From contig JAIBBX010000001.1 in the NCBI GenBank assembly GCA_019694475.1, positions 510,001 through 574,000 of the forward strand: a stretch of 64,000 nucleotides of DNA, written 5' to 3'. The translations under genes were made by a program, and so were the position numbers. The stretch's first letter is position 1; the number at the start of each line of letters is the position of its first letter. Of this stretch, positions 25,873 through 35,500 are shown one piece after another. The notes under the pieces are model-generated. The model worked only from the letters and a program-made list of their open reading frames with translations, searched no databases and was not told the origin of the DNA. This DNA is from Parachlamydiales bacterium. Lineage in GTDB: Bacteria > Chlamydiota > Chlamydiia > Chlamydiales > SM23-39.

Positions 25873-26327
25873 TCTTTTTTCTCCCGTTGCTTCTGAAAGA
25901 AAGTGCGCATCAATTCCGCAGATTCTGCTTCAAGGATGCGCGGCGTAATTTCAAGATTATGGATCGGATGGACATTTTTGAATAGATCGATCCAGCTTCC
26001 ATTAACTCCGACGCGCAAATCGGGGGCTCCCCAAACGAGTCTTTTAACCCGCGAATTGAGGATCGCTCCCGCGCACATACAGCAAGGTTCGAGAGTGCAA
26101 TAAAGCGTCGTGTCGGCAAGCCGCCAATTGCTAAGAGCGCCAGCGCCCGCTGTCAGACAAAGCATCTCAGCATGAGCGGTCGCATCTTGGAGCAGCTCCA
26201 CCTGATTATGCCCCCGGGCAATGATTTTTCCATCGAGCACAAGAACGGCACCGATCGGCACCTCGTCCTTCGCAAACGCTTTTTTAGCCTCTTTCAAGGC
26301 CTCTCTCATGAACGCTTCGTCATTCAT
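25857..26327 (-). CDS. tadA: tRNA-specific adenosine deaminase
   Basis: Deaminates A34 to inosine in tRNA-Arg(ACG). 156 residues. The zinc-dependent deaminase signature is complete: DATAHAEML (His ligand and catalytic Glu) near 48-56 and CTLEPCCMCAGAIL near 77-90 (the two cysteines). The N-terminal MREALKEAKKAFAKDEVPIGAVLV is typical. It lies next to the conserved chlamydial gene upstream (4-bp overlap), as in Chlamydia. Confidence 0.96.
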   Translation of the reverse strand: MNDEAFMREALKEAKKAFAKDEVPIGAVLVLDGKIIARGHNQVELLQDATAHAEMLCLTAGAGALSNWRLADTTLYCTLEPCCMCAGAILNSRVKRLVWGAPDLRVGVNGSWIDLFKNVHPIHNLEITPRILEAESAELMRTFFQKQREKKECLNT

Positions 26328-26962
26328 CGTTTTTGGAGCGCCTTAATCTGCTTCTTCAATGCTTCCGTATCCCGATCATACTTTTTCTGCACGCCGAGGA
26401 TTTTGTCGTTGAGACGGGCAATCTCGCGCTCTTTGGCAGCGAGAAGCTTTTCTAAACTCTCTCTCCCCTCTTCAGCTTCAGTCTTTTTCTCAAGTTCCAC
26501 TTTTTCCACTTCAGCCTGTCTTTGCAGCTTCGATCTCACAGACTCGGGAAACACAACGCCATTGAGGACCACAAATAAGAAAGTGGAAACTGCGCCAAAT
26601 TTCTCCACAGTACCTGCTAGGACTTTTTCGCTTTCCTCTTCAGTTAAAGTTTGAATTTTATCGAATTCGGGGTTGATTTTGGCAAGGCGATCGGCAAAAA
26701 TCTGATAGAGGTCGCCATTCTTGAATACCCAGCGGTTGACTACCCATTCAGCCAGTTCCTGGTTCCCTTGGATCAGCTCTTTCTCATAGGCGTTGAAGAT
26801 CTCCTCTGCTGTGAGGCGGTTTTGGGGCCGGCTGCCGAAATGGGTACGGTAAAATTCAGGATCGGATCCAAGATGGTCTTGTTTTATGTCTTTTTTAATT
26901 GCGTTGAGGATGACATGCATCCAGTTTTTTAAAGGAACAAATTGGTTTTCCATAGAGCTCAC
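26324..26962 (-). CDS. Conserved chlamydial protein (CT845-like)
   Basis: 212 residues, no signal peptide. The N-terminal half is globular (NQFVPLKNWMHVILNAIKKDI, FYRTHFGSRPQNRLTAEEIFNAYEKEL). Residues 135-212 are a charged coiled coil (VEKVELEKKTEAEEG, then an IARLNDKILGVQKKYDRD heptad pattern). As I recall a gene of this type precedes tadA in C. trachomatis. Function unknown. An internal ATG at 26953 (MENQF) is an alternative start. It is divergent from rpsO. Confidence 0.75.
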   Translation of the reverse strand: MSSMENQFVPLKNWMHVILNAIKKDIKQDHLGSDPEFYRTHFGSRPQNRLTAEEIFNAYEKELIQGNQELAEWVVNRWVFKNGDLYQIFADRLAKINPEFDKIQTLTEEESEKVLAGTVEKFGAVSTFLFVVLNGVVFPESVRSKLQRQAEVEKVELEKKTEAEEGRESLEKLLAAKEREIARLNDKILGVQKKYDRDTEALKKQIKALQKR

Positions 26963-27018
26963 TGGGGTTAAATTTTAGTTGAAGAGAATAGCAAAAACCC
27001 ACTTTGGAAGGAAGGGGA

Positions 27019-27047
27019 TTGCCCGATTATTCAAAATCCGCTATAAT
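27019..27047 (+). promoter_or_regulatory. Promoter of rpsO
   Basis: TTGCCC (27019-27024), 17-bp spacer, TATAAT (27042-27047), 44 bp before the rpsO ATG. The consensus -10 and exact spacing fit the chlamydial housekeeping sigma factor. Confidence 0.6.
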
Positions 27048-27091
27048 GCAATCAATAAAATTCTAAATTCTAACCGGAGAACCCACGAGTC

Positions 27092-27361
27092 ATGTCTTTA
27101 GATAAAGGTACAAAAGAAGAAATCACCAAAAAATTTCAGTTACACGAAAAAGATACCGGTTCCGCAGACGTTCAAATCGCTATTTTGACTGAAAGAATTG
27201 CTGAGTTAACAGAACATTTGAAGCTCGCTCCAAAAGACCACAGCTCAAGGCTCGCCCTTCTGAAGCTCGTTGGTCAAAGGCGCAAACTTCTGGACTATCT
27301 CAACTCAACTGACACTAAGCGCTACCAAAACTTGATCGTTCGACTGAACCTCAGAAAGTAA
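27092..27361 (+). CDS. rpsO: 30S ribosomal protein S15
   Basis: 89 residues, the family length. [29 protein letters not shown] and [21 protein letters not shown] are the uS15 signature that binds 16S rRNA helix 22. It is followed by a strong terminator and then pnp, the same order as in E. coli and Chlamydia. Confidence 0.98.
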   Translation: MSLDKGTKEEITKKFQLHEKDTGSADVQIAILTERIAELTEHLKLAPKDHSSRLALLKLVGQRRKLLDYLNSTDTKRYQNLIVRLNLRK

Positions 27362-27368
27362 ATTTTTT

Positions 27369-27400
27369 AGGGGGCATTTCAATGCCCCCTTGTGTTTTTT
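27369..27400 (+). terminator. Rho-independent terminator between rpsO and pnp
   Basis: A 10-bp stem AGGGGGCATT / AATGCCCCCT (27369-27378 and 27381-27390) followed by TGTGTTTTTT. It lies 8 bp after rpsO. Read-through into pnp is possible, as known for rpsO-pnp in other bacteria. Confidence 0.85.
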
Positions 27401-27448
27401 ACAGCATTCCTTTACGCTTTTATCCTTACATAGATGGAGATAGAAGGA

Positions 27449-29557
27449 ATGTTAAAGCGCGAAACAATCACAATCCCAGTCGGGAACAAAACCCTCAAAT
27501 TAGAAACCGGCAAAATTGCCCGCCAAGCCAATGGCTCGGTGATGCTTCATTGCGGAGATACGGTTGTTTTTGCCTCAGCCTGCGCAGCCCCGACAGCTAG
27601 TGCAGAGATTGACTTCTTTCCCTTGAGAGTCGATTACCAAGAAAAATATTCATCAGTAGGCCGCACCGCAGCCGGCTTCATCAAACGAGAAGGCCGCCCT
27701 ACTGAAAAAGAAATTTTAACATCCCGCCTTATCGACCGTCCGCTCAGACCGATGTTCGAAGACGGCTATTATAATGAAGTCCAGCTTCTCGCCTACGTCT
27801 TCTCTTACGACGGCCAAAACCAGCCTGACGTTCTAGCGATCTGCGCAGCCTCTGCTGCTTTGGTCATTTCCGACATCCCGCTCGTAAAGCCGATCGGCGC
27901 CGTTCGAATGGGAATGATCGATGGGGCATTCGTCGTCAACCCAACTGTTGATGAAATGAAAAACTCTAAACTCGATCTCGTTTTGGCAGGAACTGAAGAT
28001 GCCATCTTGATGATCGAAGGCTTCTGCGACTTTTTGACCGAAGAGCAAGTACTCCAAGCGATCGATATGGGTCAAAAAGCGATCCACGACTTCTGCCATC
28101 AACTCAAATCTTGGCGTGAAAAGGTGGGCAAGCCTAAAAATCTCAATACTCTTAGAAAAATCCCGCACGAAGTCAATACTGCGGTCCATGCTGCAGCAGC
28201 TACCCTCCTCGATTCAGCTCTCCGTATCTCCTCAAAACAAGATCGGGAAAAAGCGCTCGCTGAGATCAAAGAAACCGTTATTAGCACATTGCTCCCAGAA
28301 GGCGAACAGCCAAAGCACTCGAAAGTCGATGTCCTTCTCTCTTACAAGAACTTGCAATCTTCTCTGATGCGCAAAATGGTTCTGACCGAAAAGAAAAGAA
28401 TCGACGGCAGAGGTCTTGCTGACATCCGCCATATCGATATCGAGCAAAGCATCTTGCCGCGCACACACGGCAGCTCCCTCTTTACCCGTGGTGAAACTCA
28501 GTCGCTTGCGGTCTGTACGCTCGGCGGAGAAAATACCGCTCAGCGTTTTGAAGACCTCCATGGCGAGGGGCAGCAAAGATTTTATCTGCAATACTTCTTC
28601 CCGCCTTTCTCCGTTGGTGAAGTGGGCCGAATCGGCTCTCCCGGAAGACGGGAAATCGGCCACGGCAAACTCGCTGAAAGAGCGATTGCAGCCACCTTGC
28701 CTAAGCAAGAAGAATTCCCATATGTAATCCGACTCGAGTCGAATATTACCGAATCGAATGGCTCCTCTTCGATGGCCTCTGTCTGCGGCGGATGCCTTGC
28801 ATTGATGGATGCCGGCGTTCCAATTAAGCGCCCTGTTTCAGGAATCGCGATGGGACTGATTTTGGAAGGATCTGACTATGTCGTTCTTTCCGACATTTTG
28901 GGTGCTGAAGACGCACTCGGCGACATGGACTTCAAAGTCACTGGAGACCACGAAGGGATCACCGCGTTCCAGATGGACATCAAGGTCGAAGGGATCACGC
29001 CAAAGATCATGAGAGAAGCTCTCATGCAGGCGAAAAAAGGTCGCCAGCACATCTTGGAAAAGATGCTCAATGTCTGTCCAAAATCGAAAGAAGAGATGTC
29101 TGTTTACGCGCCGCGCATTGAGACGATGCAGATCAAGCCAAGCAAGATTGGTATTGTCATCGGCCCAGGCGGCAAACAGATCCGTTCGATCATTGAAGAG
29201 ACAGGCGTACAGATCGATATCAACGATTCTGGCCTTGTCAGCATCGCATCGACCAATCCAGATGCAATGGAAAAAGCGAAAGCGATTATTTACAGCCTTA
29301 CTGCTGAAGCAGAGATCGGCAAGATCTACAAAGGCAAAATTGTCTCGATCGTCCAATTTGGATGCTTTGTCGAAATCTTCCCTGGGAAAGAGGGCCTTTG
29401 CCACATTTCCGAACTTTCAACGAAGCGGATTCAAAACATCCACGACGCTCCTTACAAAGAAGGAGACACCCTCGAAGTGAAGGTGATCGACATCAACGAC
29501 CGGGGTCAAATCCGGCTTAGCCATAGAGCGGTACTCGAAGAAACAGCAACCAGGTAG
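27449..29557 (+). CDS. pnp: Polyribonucleotide nucleotidyltransferase (PNPase)
   Basis: A phosphorolytic 3'-5' exoribonuclease of mRNA decay, working as a trimer. 702 residues. Two RNase PH domains (KIARQANGSV near 21, and KRIDGRGLADIRHIDIEQ with FTRGETQSL near 350) flank a helical domain. They are followed by a KH domain (GIVIGPGGKQIRSI near 566) and an S1 domain (EIGKIYKGKIVSIVQFGCFVEI from about 620). I take the ATG at 27449, with GGAG 9 nt before it. An ATG at 27434 would add five residues but has no binding site. Confidence 0.97.
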   Translation: MLKRETITIPVGNKTLKLETGKIARQANGSVMLHCGDTVVFASACAAPTASAEIDFFPLRVDYQEKYSSVGRTAAGFIKREGRPTEKEILTSRLIDRPLRPMFEDGYYNEVQLLAYVFSYDGQNQPDVLAICAASAALVISDIPLVKPIGAVRMGMIDGAFVVNPTVDEMKNSKLDLVLAGTEDAILMIEGFCDFLTEEQVLQAIDMGQKAIHDFCHQLKSWREKVGKPKNLNTLRKIPHEVNTAVHAAAATLLDSALRISSKQDREKALAEIKETVISTLLPEGEQPKHSKVDVLLSYKNLQSSLMRKMVLTEKKRIDGRGLADIRHIDIEQSILPRTHGSSLFTRGETQSLAVCTLGGENTAQRFEDLHGEGQQRFYLQYFFPPFSVGEVGRIGSPGRREIGHGKLAERAIAATLPKQEEFPYVIRLESNITESNGSSSMASVCGGCLALMDAGVPIKRPVSGIAMGLILEGSDYVVLSDILGAEDALGDMDFKVTGDHEGITAFQMDIKVEGITPKIMREALMQAKKGRQHILEKMLNVCPKSKEEMSVYAPRIETMQIKPSKIGIVIGPGGKQIRSIIEETGVQIDINDSGLVSIASTNPDAMEKAKAIIYSLTAEAEIGKIYKGKIVSIVQFGCFVEIFPGKEGLCHISELSTKRIQNIHDAPYKEGDTLEVKVIDINDRGQIRLSHRAVLEETATR

Positions 29558-29564
29558 TTTTTAT

Positions 29565-31367
29565 ATGCAGCGGATGCTTGCCAAAGAGGTCCCGAACAGC
29601 ACGGGGAAGCATGTGGTTGTGCGCGGATGGCTGAATAATCTGCGCGCTATGGGAAAACTGGCCTTTTTGCTCCTTCGCGACCGAACTGGTCTGATCCAAG
29701 TGGTCATCGAAGATAAGGCAGAAATTGAAAAAGTTTCAAACCTGCAGCCTGGCTCGATTTTAACAATTCATGGACGCATTGTTCCCTCCAACTCGGCTTA
29801 TAAGGCCGAGGTGGTGGATCCAAAAATCGTGGTGGAAAATCCGATCCGCGAAGCCCCTCCAATCGAGTATTACAAGCCCGAACTGCACAACGATCTAGAG
29901 TTCATTCTCGACAATCGTCCGATTGCCCTTCGCAACCGGCAGCTTGCAGCCGTTTTTAAGATCCAAGCAGAAATCGCTCACGCCTATCAGCTCTACATGC
30001 ATGATCAGGTAGGAGCGGTTGAATATTTTGCCCCGAACATCATTGGCGCCTCTTCCGAAGGGGGAGCCGAATTTTTCAATGTCGACTATTTTGGCTATAC
30101 AGCCACATTGGCTCAAAGCAGCCAGCTCTATAAGCAGATCATGGTCGGCGTCAATGAACGAGTTTTTGCCCTCATGCCCTTCTTCCGAGCAGAGCCTTCG
30201 CAGACTTCCCGCCATCTTTCTGAAGGGAAGCAGTTTGAGTTTGAGATGGGCTTTTTTGAGAAGTGGGAAGAGATCATGGACGTCCAAGAAGGGTGTCTAA
30301 AGTTCATCGTAAAGTATGTCAGCGAACGGTGCAAGGCGGAATTAGAGGTTTTAAACAATCAGATCATCAAAGCGCCCGAGCACGTTCCATTCCCCCGCCT
30401 CACCTTTGCTGAAGCGCAGCAAATCTATTTTGAAAGAACTGGGGTTGACGAAAGACATGAACCCGATTTAAGCCCTGCGGCAGAAAGAGAGCTTTGCGCT
30501 TGGGCAGGTGAAAAATTTGGAACCGACCTCGTCTTTGTCACCGATTGGAAAACCGAAAAACGGCCGTTTTACGCTTTCCCGAAAGAAGATAATCCGCAAT
30601 TGACCAATACCTTCGACCTCCTTTGCGCCGGCACTGAAATCACATCTGGCGGCCAGCGGCGGCACACTTACGACTCCATGGTCCAAGGCATTTTGATGAA
30701 GGGCATGGATCCTGCCAATTTCGGCGATTATTTGAGTATCTTTAAGTATGGCATGCCTCCTCATGGCGGATTCGGAATGGGCCTTGAAAGGCTTACGATG
30801 ACTCTCCTCAAGCTCAAAAACATCCGGGAAACATCGCTCTTCCCATCGGATACAAAGAGAATTGCCGGCAATCGAATCAAAGCCCGCATTTTCTTTGGCG
30901 GAGAAAACATCCGCAATGAAATCATCCACCAGCTGAAAGCAAAAAGCATTGAATTCGACCACAAAACTCATGAACCAACGCCTACTTCTGAAGATTCAGC
31001 CAGAGTCCGGAACATCCGGATGGAAGAAGGGGTCAAAGCACTCATTTTGCGCGGGAAAAACACAAAGAAAAACTATCAGTTCAATATTCCTGCCCATCTG
31101 AAAGTCGACATGAAAGCGGTAGCAGAAGTGGTAGGAGAAAAATGCGAATTCGAAGATCCTGCGGTTATTCTAGAGCGCTTTGGATTGCAGGTTGGAGGCG
31201 TACCTCCATTCGGCAATCTTCTCAATCTGGAGAACTTCTTTGATGAACAGATCTTAAGCCATGAACGGGCAGCTTTCAACTGCGGGCTCACCACCGAGTC
31301 GATCATCATGAAGGCAAAAGATCTATTCGCTGTTGTCGATCCCAAAGTGGGTAAATTTTCGAAGTAA
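29565..31367 (+). CDS. Archaeal-type aspartyl-tRNA synthetase fused to a YbaK/ProX-like editing domain
   Basis: 600 residues, 7 bp after pnp. Residues 14-110 form an OB-fold anticodon-binding domain (VVVRGWLNNLRAMG). Residues 125-430 are a class II catalytic core: motif 2 FFRAEPSQTSRHLSEGKQF near 205, an AspRS-type CAGTEITSGGQRRH near 365, and motif 3 GMPPHGGFGMGLERL near 395-408 with LFPSDTKRI in place of the archaeal end block. Residues 445-600 resemble a YbaK/ProX trans-editing domain (THEPTPTSEDSARVR, KALILRGKNTKK, VGGVPPFGNLLNLENFFDE). Archaeal-type AspRSs often make both Asp-tRNA(Asp) and Asp-tRNA(Asn), the substrate for GatCAB. The editing domain would be expected to deacylate a mischarged product. 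The fusion is unusual; see findings. Confidence 0.8.
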   Translation: MQRMLAKEVPNSTGKHVVVRGWLNNLRAMGKLAFLLLRDRTGLIQVVIEDKAEIEKVSNLQPGSILTIHGRIVPSNSAYKAEVVDPKIVVENPIREAPPIEYYKPELHNDLEFILDNRPIALRNRQLAAVFKIQAEIAHAYQLYMHDQVGAVEYFAPNIIGASSEGGAEFFNVDYFGYTATLAQSSQLYKQIMVGVNERVFALMPFFRAEPSQTSRHLSEGKQFEFEMGFFEKWEEIMDVQEGCLKFIVKYVSERCKAELEVLNNQIIKAPEHVPFPRLTFAEAQQIYFERTGVDERHEPDLSPAAERELCAWAGEKFGTDLVFVTDWKTEKRPFYAFPKEDNPQLTNTFDLLCAGTEITSGGQRRHTYDSMVQGILMKGMDPANFGDYLSIFKYGMPPHGGFGMGLERLTMTLLKLKNIRETSLFPSDTKRIAGNRIKARIFFGGENIRNEIIHQLKAKSIEFDHKTHEPTPTSEDSARVRNIRMEEGVKALILRGKNTKKNYQFNIPAHLKVDMKAVAEVVGEKCEFEDPAVILERFGLQVGGVPPFGNLLNLENFFDEQILSHERAAFNCGLTTESIIMKAKDLFAVVDPKVGKFSK

Positions 31368-31376
31368 GAACATCTT

Positions 31377-32468
31377 ATGGCAGCAGAAGTTCGTCCGAGA
31401 AAACTCCGAAGAACAGACACCTTGCCGATAATCCCAGAGCCCCTTCCTCGCTATTCACAAAAGGGGCGGGATGCCTACGACAAGATGTTGCATCAGACCA
31501 TCAGGGCCATTCATGACCCTGCAGCAGAAAGCACGAAAGCCTTTGAAAGATATCGGTTGCCGAGCCCGCCCCCCCTTGCTAGAAGAGCAACAGATCTCTC
31601 TTCACAGCCTCAAGGAGCGCAGGCAGAAGGATCGAGGCCATATCAAGAAGATCGCCTATTTTATCCTGTAAAAGTTCTCTTAGAACACAAAGGCATTCCC
31701 ATAGAGGCTACTCTTTTCGGAATTTTAGATGGGCATGGAGATGACGGGAGAGCCGCCGATTTTGTAAAAGAGAATCTAAAATTTGAGCTGGAGAAACGCC
31801 TAAACGAAAAGCTCGAAACCGCCGATACACTTGATGCAGCAGCCATCGGCGATGCTTTTACCCAAGTATTTACTCATTTGGCAAAAACCTATCAATATGA
31901 TTACTATCGGATTGATGGAAAATGCGGAGGCACAACGGTATGCTGCGCTCTTCGGATCGGGAATAAAATTTACTTTCCAAATGTAGGCGATTCCAGAGTC
32001 ATTCTGATTAAATCGGGAAAATTTTTCCAACTCTCAGAAGATGCAGATTTACAAAACCCTCGCTTTACCACCTGGCATAAAAATCAAGGGAATACGATTG
32101 CGAAAGTTCGAGGCGTGTGGCGAGTCTTTAGACCCAACACTCCAGCAATGGGATTAGCTCGGGCGGTTGGTGGGCACACATGGATGTGCTGCCGTCCTAA
32201 AATTTCCTGCATCACAATAGGCGATGGAGAAGACGATCCTGAAAAAGGAAAGATATTCTGCAACCATCGCGATGTTCTGATTTTTGTGAGCGATGGAGTT
32301 ACCGCGAAAATGACGACGCGAGGTATTGTTGAGATGTTCAATCGTTATCGCGATACGGGAATGTCTCATGAGGAAATCGCGAATCAAATTGCAGCTCAAG
32401 CAGGAGCATCCGCTGGAAGCGATAACTCGAGCGTCTTGATCGTTCCTATTCGAGCGAATTCTAATTAA
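31377..32468 (+). CDS. PP2C-family protein phosphatase
   Basis: 363 residues, 9 bp after the AspRS-like gene. The metal-dependent PP2C core is complete: PYQEDR near 88, FGILDGHGDDGRAADFV near 113, CGGTTVCCALRI near 182, FPNVGDSRVIL near 201, LARAVGGH near 263, FVSDGVTAKM near 303 and GSDNSSVLIV near 346. The first 80 residues are Pro/Arg-rich and disordered. It removes phosphate from Ser/Thr residues and could oppose the kinase encoded at 3412. It may be a host-directed effector, since chlamydial core genomes also carry a PP2C; that choice is undetermined. Confidence 0.85.
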   Translation: MAAEVRPRKLRRTDTLPIIPEPLPRYSQKGRDAYDKMLHQTIRAIHDPAAESTKAFERYRLPSPPPLARRATDLSSQPQGAQAEGSRPYQEDRLFYPVKVLLEHKGIPIEATLFGILDGHGDDGRAADFVKENLKFELEKRLNEKLETADTLDAAAIGDAFTQVFTHLAKTYQYDYYRIDGKCGGTTVCCALRIGNKIYFPNVGDSRVILIKSGKFFQLSEDADLQNPRFTTWHKNQGNTIAKVRGVWRVFRPNTPAMGLARAVGGHTWMCCRPKISCITIGDGEDDPEKGKIFCNHRDVLIFVSDGVTAKMTTRGIVEMFNRYRDTGMSHEEIANQIAAQAGASAGSDNSSVLIVPIRANSN

Positions 32469-32538
32469 GTTTGCCAGCCTCTTTTTCCTAGATAATTTTT
32501 TTGAAATCAGATAAAAGAATTATTTTAGGGGTCTTCTC

Positions 32539-35500
32539 ATGAGATATTTTCTTTTTTGTCAGCTACTTCTGGGAGCCGCTCTCGAAGCTCTGCCGGGAAG
32601 CCTTGAAGTCTCCTCTGGAAGCGCCGAACTCAATCTCTCTTCTCCTGAAGTGTTAGAAATTCTAGCTTCAGATAAATCAATCCTAAACTGGCAAGAGTTT
32701 TCTATTCAGGAAAATGAGAAAGTAATCTTTGCTCTGCCGGATGTTTCGAGTTGCGTGCTCAACCGTGTACTTGGAGAAAACCCAAGTCAGATTTTTGGCG
32801 CAATTGAATCGAATGGAAAAATCCTGCTCATTAACCCAAATGGGATTTTATTCGGCGAACGATCCCGGATTGATGTTGGTTCATTTGCAGCCTCTACATT
32901 GAACATCAATAACGAAATGTTCCTTGCAAACCAGAAATGGCGCTCAGAAGATGGCGTCGGTTCCGGTTCCATTTCCATTTTGGGATCCATCTCCGCAAAA
33001 GGCGAATTATCTATCAAAGCCCCTGAGATTAACTGCGAAGGGTCTATCCGCGTTCCGGGCGGCCGTGTAGAAGTTTTAGGAAACCGGCTTGCTCTTTTAA
33101 ACAAAGGCTCAATCGATGTGAGCGGACCGGAGAAGGGAGGGACAGTTCTCTTCGGAGGCGATTTCCAAGGGAAAAATCCCGATGTGCCCAATGCTTCTAC
33201 GGTGTTTTTTGGACCTGAAACATCGGTCCGAGCCGATGCTATCACAAATGGTGACGGTGGAAAATTAATCTTCTGGTCAGACAATCAAACTTATTTTTTT
33301 GGAACGGCTTCAGCGCAAGGAGGCCCTCAAGGAGGCAATGGTGGATTTGTCGAAGTTTCTGGACTGGGAGCACTCGTCTATGATGGTAAGGTTAACACCT
33401 TGGCTGCTTCGGGAATGGCGGGAACGCTATTATTAGATCCTATTGGATTTACAATTTCCAGCGGAGTGACCGTTTCGATGACGGCGCTGCCAAATAGCTC
33501 TCCAACAGCTGCTGGAGCCAACCTAAACAATGCTGCACTTCAAACAGCATTAGGCTCGAACAACGTAATTTTAATGACAAATAGCGCGACTGCAGCACAG
33601 GGAAATATTAATTGGCAGTCTACGGGCGGAATTACGTGGAATACAGCAAGAAATTTAACACTGCTGGCTCACAATGATATCACTCTCAATGCCAGCGTTA
33701 CTAATACCGGTGCTGCTCCAGGCGGATCGATGTATTTTGTCGCTGGTTGGGACGGAGTTACGATGGGGGCCCCATTCGGAGCTGGCACTTTTGGAAATGC
33801 TAATGGATTTACTGGGAATATTTTAATTGATGTTCCCGCAGGTAACGTAACTATTTCAAGCACGAATGGAACGATCAATTTTCTTGGCCAAAATATCACT
33901 GTTCAAAATACCAGCGCTATCAGTTCGAATGTGTTGATTAGCGCCCCCTCTTCCGCAGGCACAACAGCAATCACAATGCAAGCAACGCAGAACATATCCA
34001 TACTCGGGGGTACATCAAGCATCGCTGCATCGCTTGATGTTCAATCAACAAACGGAGGGATCGCATTAACCGCGGGTGGGAATATTGGGATCCAATCGGG
34101 CAACACCTTCAATAACAATGGTGCTCAAGTTTTGTGTAGGGGGCCGATCAATTTCACGGCAACCGGAAATATTTCAGCAGATCCTGGAGCGTCTGCAGGA
34201 AGCACGACCTTGATTCAAACTTCAGGTCCAAACGGACCTGGCGACATCAATTTTACATCCACCAACGGAAATATTTTGATTGCACAAGCAGCGCCATCAG
34301 CGCTCATCAATCAAGAAAAAGTTCGTATCCGAAATACTGGAGGTGGATCTATATCCTTCGTTGCTACAAATGGAAGTATTTTTGCAAATACAACAAGTAC
34401 TGGGCTTCAAATAACTGAAATTGGCCTCTTAGCAACAACTACGAACATCAATTTTACAGCAAATAATTTGATACAAGTCACCACACGCGGACCTAGCGGC
34501 GGACAAAACGTTAAAGCGTCGAATTCGATCACTTTCTTAACAACGAATCCCGCAGGAACAATCCTGATTGGAAACGGAACAGGCGTAGGACCTTCGACTA
34601 CGACGATCCAAACAACAAACGGCCCTATCACTATGACTAGCAACACAATTACTCTCATGGGTGGAACGGGATCGGTGGAAAATGTTCTTGTCACTTCTAA
34701 TCTTGGAGCTGTTTTACTAAGCGCAACTCCATCCGGAAACCTTTCCTTTATCGGAGGAAGCATGACCGGCAATTCGGGAGTCCTAGTCAGTTCAACCCAA
34801 TCTACGGTCACACTCCTGGCCCCAGGAGGAAATGTATTGTTCCAAGGAGGATCTACGGCTGGAGCGAGCGCAGTCGCCCAAGCAGATGTTGGAGGCGTAA
34901 CTGTCACCACTCCCGGAAATGTCTCGCTTTTAGGTGGAACTTCAAATGTGTGCTCAACAAGAATCCTTTCTGCTGCAGGACCGATTGCAGTCACAGCAGG
35001 CGGGAATTTGACCCTTCAATCGAGTCCGGTTCCAACAAATGGAACTATTTCTGAAATTTTATCGACAAGCGGAAATATCACGCTTGCAATTGGCGGAAAT
35101 ATTACCCTGACCGGAATAAGTGGTTATGCACGCGTTCAAACTACCTCAGGCATTATCCAAGCGTCAGGAAATAATCTGACGATGACTTCTGGATCTACCG
35201 GATCAGGTTTTGGCTTCCCGCCATTCACCTCTTTTTCTTCAAGGAACGGTAGCATCGGAATTACCTTGCTTGGCAATCTTTCCATGACTGGAGGGATTGA
35301 TCCCCTTGCATATACGGCCATCGGTTGGAGAACCGCAGGCGTTGAAGCAGCTACAGCTCCCATCACTCTCAATATTAGCGGCACCGCGTCCCTTTTCGGC
35401 GGACCAAACGCTCTGGCCGCAACCAATTATGCGCAAATCGGTCATATTGGAGGAGGCACTATGGGAGGCGCTGGAGTTCCGCAAACAGGCAGTGCAAGCG

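Noticed and set aside
34407..34994. 195-codon antisense ORF in the TPS gene, plus several like it (35850-36455, 36876-37259, 41589-42395 in ftsH)
   Set aside because: Translations are Val/Pro/Thr-rich artefacts of the reverse complement of Gly/Asn/Thr-rich or helical coding sequence.
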